From: Acidobacteriota bacterium
GTDB lineage: Bacteria; Acidobacteriota; UBA890
NCBI GenBank assembly: GCA_030609765.1
Contig: JAUWTE010000017.1
Coordinates: forward strand, 1-15,870
Reading direction: 5' to 3'
DNA: 15,870 nt
Shown: positions 13,778 to 15,870 of the stretch, one piece after another
How positions within the stretch are numbered: position 1 is the first letter of the stretch
Layout: each line of letters opens with the position of its first letter
The notes under the pieces: generated by a model
The model's database searches: none
Seen by the model: the letters and a program-made list of their open reading frames with translations, nothing else
Told to the model about the DNA's origin: nothing
Position numbers and translations under genes: made by a program

Positions 13778-15217
13778 ATGTCTACTCGCATTTGTACCGG
13801 CTGTGCCCGATTTGTGTCTCGCGCTTTTCATCCAACGTCCAAGCTGTCATCGCGTCAGATCGCGGTTGGCGCCTTGGTCGTGCTGCTGGCCACCGCCCCG
13901 CTGGGTTGCTCCACCGACCCCGGAATCACGGATCCGATCGCCGCGATCTTCGAGGGGGTTGTTCTGACCACGAGCAAGTCCTTCGTGCCCAAGGGCGGTG
14001 GGCAAACAGAGCTCACCGCAACTGTGATCTCCAAGAGCGGCGTTCCTCTGCGCGACGTCAAGGTGGTTTTCGAGACGACCTCGGGCGACTTCAACCCGGG
14101 TGCGATCGTTGCCACCAACGAAGCCGGAATCGCCACAGCAACCCTGCAGACCAGCAATCGGGCCGGTGTCAAGGCGAGCGTTGGCTCAATGCAGTCTGAT
14201 GCGACGATGGTCGACGTGGATTCTCCAGTGGATCTGGAGATCAAGACGCCCGGCAAGGCCCTTGCCGGCAGCAGCGCAAGCATCGTCATCAAGGCCACGC
14301 GCAAAGACGGCCAGCCGGTCACAGGTTCTGTCGATGTCAAGTTCGGCGACGGCAAGTCGAGCAAGATCAATGGCTTCGCGAGAGAGGCCATCGTGCAGCA
14401 CAGGTACTCCAAGACCGGCACGTACACGATCGAGGCCAAGCTCGTTCAGACGGCCGGACAGAGGGAGGACACCTCGACGAGCCTCGAGGTGAAAGAGTCA
14501 GTAGGCATCCAGGTTCAGATCAGTGCCGATCCCGCCTTCCCCGCAGTTGGCAAGAGCGTCACTTTCTTCGTCCAGGCGACTCGCAGCGACGGCGGCGAGG
14601 GCAAGGGCAGGCTCCTCTTCGAGTTCGGTGACGGTGAGCAGGTCGAAAGAACCGACTTCGACGGCAAGGCCCTCTTCAATCATCAGTACGAGGAGGAGGG
14701 GTCCTTCCGGGTGAAGGCCCAGCTCACGGCCTCGAACGGTGCCGACGACAACGCCGCCATGACCATCGAGGTCACCAAGAAGGGGGACGCCAATCCGGGT
14801 GACGATGAGCTCAATCTCGGCCAGGTCAGCTTCCTCCACGCCAACATCAGCGGCTGGCCAGCGACCTCGAAGATCACCAACGTGTCGATCACCGGCAGTC
14901 AGGTTTGCGTCTACCACACCAAGGCCGGGAAGTGGCCCGTGGCCGTGCTCAGCGGCGTCGCCGTCGAGGGCAACCCTTGGGTCGTAGTGAACCGCGACGG
15001 ACGGTGGTACGCCGGCACCTACGAGTGGCTGCGTCCGGGACAAGTCTGCAAGGGGATCACCGCCGGAAATATCGGCGGCCACATCAAGCAGGCCCCGCTG
15101 GCGACCTGGCGGCCGAGAAGCGGTGAGCAGATCGGCTTCATCGTTTCCACGCTGGCTCGGGACGCCAATCGCACCTCGAACGAGCGCAGCAATGTGGTGC
15201 TGATACGCTGGCCATAA
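13778..15217 (+). CDS. Probable lipoprotein with Big-1-like, two PKD-like and one unassigned C-terminal module
   Basis: The 479-residue exported protein has a long basic n-region, a hydrophobic stretch (about 28-40) and PLGCS, where Cys44 is a probable lipidation site, although Pro at -3 is not canonical. About 60-147 resembles a bacterial Ig-like Big-1 domain (VPLRDVKVVFETTSGDF and NEAGIATATLQT). About 151-238 and 242-332 are two related PKD-like modules with VKFGDGK...HRYSKTGTYTI and FEFGDGE...HQYEEEGSFRV. After a Gly/Asp linker, residues of about 345-479 form a compact module containing EGNPWVVVNRDGRWYAGTY, EWLRPGQ and ERSNVVLIRWP. Cys377 and Cys424 could form a disulfide. ATG 13778 is chosen because it gives a signal-peptide-like start. 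The open frame begins earlier at GTG 13703. The architecture fits a surface adhesin or carbohydrate-binding protein, but no enzyme motif is visible. The next gene is another secreted protein, 123 bp downstream. Confidence 0.8.
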   Translation: MSTRICTGCARFVSRAFHPTSKLSSRQIAVGALVVLLATAPLGCSTDPGITDPIAAIFEGVVLTTSKSFVPKGGGQTELTATVISKSGVPLRDVKVVFETTSGDFNPGAIVATNEAGIATATLQTSNRAGVKASVGSMQSDATMVDVDSPVDLEIKTPGKALAGSSASIVIKATRKDGQPVTGSVDVKFGDGKSSKINGFAREAIVQHRYSKTGTYTIEAKLVQTAGQREDTSTSLEVKESVGIQVQISADPAFPAVGKSVTFFVQATRSDGGEGKGRLLFEFGDGEQVERTDFDGKALFNHQYEEEGSFRVKAQLTASNGADDNAAMTIEVTKKGDANPGDDELNLGQVSFLHANISGWPATSKITNVSITGSQVCVYHTKAGKWPVAVLSGVAVEGNPWVVVNRDGRWYAGTYEWLRPGQVCKGITAGNIGGHIKQAPLATWRPRSGEQIGFIVSTLARDANRTSNERSNVVLIRWP

Positions 15218-15340
15218 TGCGGAGCAGTTGAACGATGACGGGCTAGTCCGCGGCAGGAACGCGATGAGGAATGCGGGCTAGGACAACGGCAGCACCCACT
15301 CGATCCGTACAGGAAAGCTCAAGCACTCAGGAGATCTCCG

Positions 15341-15870
15341 ATGCGAAGGATCTGCCAGGCAGGTATTCCCCTGCTCCTAGCTGTGTCCGTAATGGTGCTG
15401 TCGGCGAACCCGGCGCATGCGAGCGAGTTCACCTTTTCGCTCGGCTCTTTGCTCACCGACAACTCTCCCTACGACGGTGCGGTCGAGTTCCGCCGGCCCG
15501 ATGCGTACTCTCTTCTGGTGGCCGGCAGATTCGGCTCGTACCAGGGCAGGGTCGGGTTCGAGGGCAGCATTACCTATTCCGCCAAGGCCCTGAAGTTGGG
15601 TCTTTTCGACGGGGCTCTGACCTCCGATGCTCGCGCCGTCTTCGGCGAGTTCAACGTGCTCGTGAACATCCTGCAGGGTTCCTTCCAGCCCTTCGTCACG
15701 GCAGGACTGGGTGCGCACGTCTACGAGCTCACGGATATCAGCGGAGACCCGGCGGTGAAGTTCGGCTACAACTTCGGCGCAGGCCTGAGATACGTGAGCG
15801 GGAAGTTCGTCTTCCGCGGCGACGTCCGAGACCATGTGACGAGCCTCAGTATCGGCGATTTTGGCTTGGG
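15341..15870 (+). CDS. Secreted, probable outer-membrane beta-barrel protein (3' end outside window)
   Basis: An ATG at 15341, preceded by AGGAGA (15329-15334), opens a frame that stays open to the end of the window (176 complete codons). The product starts with MRRICQAG, a hydrophobic core (about 8-22) and an AHA-SE cleavage site near residue 27. The mature part alternates polar and hydrophobic residues with many Gly and aromatic residues: FTFSLGSLL, AYSLLVAGRFG, GRVGFEGSITY, FQPFVTAGLGAHVY, VKFGYNFGAGLRYVSGKFVFRGDVRDHV. This is the pattern of small outer-membrane beta-barrels, in which a strand such as FGYNFGAGLRY is typical. No specific porin or OmpA motif is visible. It may share a transcript with the lipoprotein gene. 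The spacer 15218-15340 shows no clear terminator or promoter. Confidence 0.72.
   Translation, partial: MRRICQAGIPLLLAVSVMVLSANPAHASEFTFSLGSLLTDNSPYDGAVEFRRPDAYSLLVAGRFGSYQGRVGFEGSITYSAKALKLGLFDGALTSDARAVFGEFNVLVNILQGSFQPFVTAGLGAHVYELTDISGDPAVKFGYNFGAGLRYVSGKFVFRGDVRDHVTSLSIGDFGL

Overview
This GC-rich window is densely packed with housekeeping genes and reads as chromosomal DNA of a Gram-negative bacterium. LpxC (lipid A synthesis), a probable lipoprotein and a secreted beta-barrel-like protein all imply an outer membrane. The gene set (lpxC next to an NtrY/NtrX-like pair, a zinc-ribbon/RDD membrane protein, purH, and a yebC-ruvC-ruvA-ruvB-queA-DUF721 run) would suit Acidobacteriota or a deltaproteobacterial-type lineage such as Myxococcota. 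That placement is inference, because no rRNA or other decisive marker is present. I see no tRNA, rRNA, CRISPR array, insertion sequence, phage or plasmid feature.

Left part (1-6877, + strand): lpxC is followed by a membrane histidine kinase of NtrY type and, overlapping it by 8 bp, an NtrC-family sigma-54 activator of NtrX type. Next, behind its own likely promoter, comes a protein with an N-terminal zinc ribbon, a roughly 490-residue acidic repeat-bearing linker and a C-terminal RDD membrane domain.

Middle (6878-9079): purH (minus strand) converges on the RDD gene and diverges from thpR. The purH and thpR start codons share the same CATG tetranucleotide, so there is no intergenic space between them. 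thpR in turn converges on the end of the DUF721 gene across a 15-bp gap that contains a short duplication.

Right-centre (9075-13480, minus strand): a tight operon is read as yebC, ruvC, ruvA, ruvB, queA, DUF721/DciA-like. Four of the five junctions overlap or are only about 10 nt long (TAGTG, ATGA, 10 nt, ATGA). The one larger gap is 73 nt between ruvA and ruvB. The operon joins a YebC-family protein, the complete Holliday junction resolvase/migration machine, queuosine tRNA modification and a probable replicative-helicase-loader-type protein. queA carries an in-frame 21-bp tandem repeat insertion.

Right end (13481-15870, + strand): a divergent intergenic region of about 300 bp with several inverted repeats and promoter-like elements leads to a probable multi-domain lipoprotein (Big-1-like, two PKD-like modules and an unfamiliar C-terminal module). 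It is followed by the start of a secreted beta-barrel-like protein that runs off the window.

The most noteworthy signals are the tandem 10-bp repeat lying over the RDD-gene promoter, a recurring TAGCAT -10 element, the zinc-ribbon/acidic/RDD architecture, the queA repeat insertion and the C-terminal module of the lipoprotein. I found no convincing evidence for a wholly new system such as defence, a mobile element or a biosynthetic cluster.
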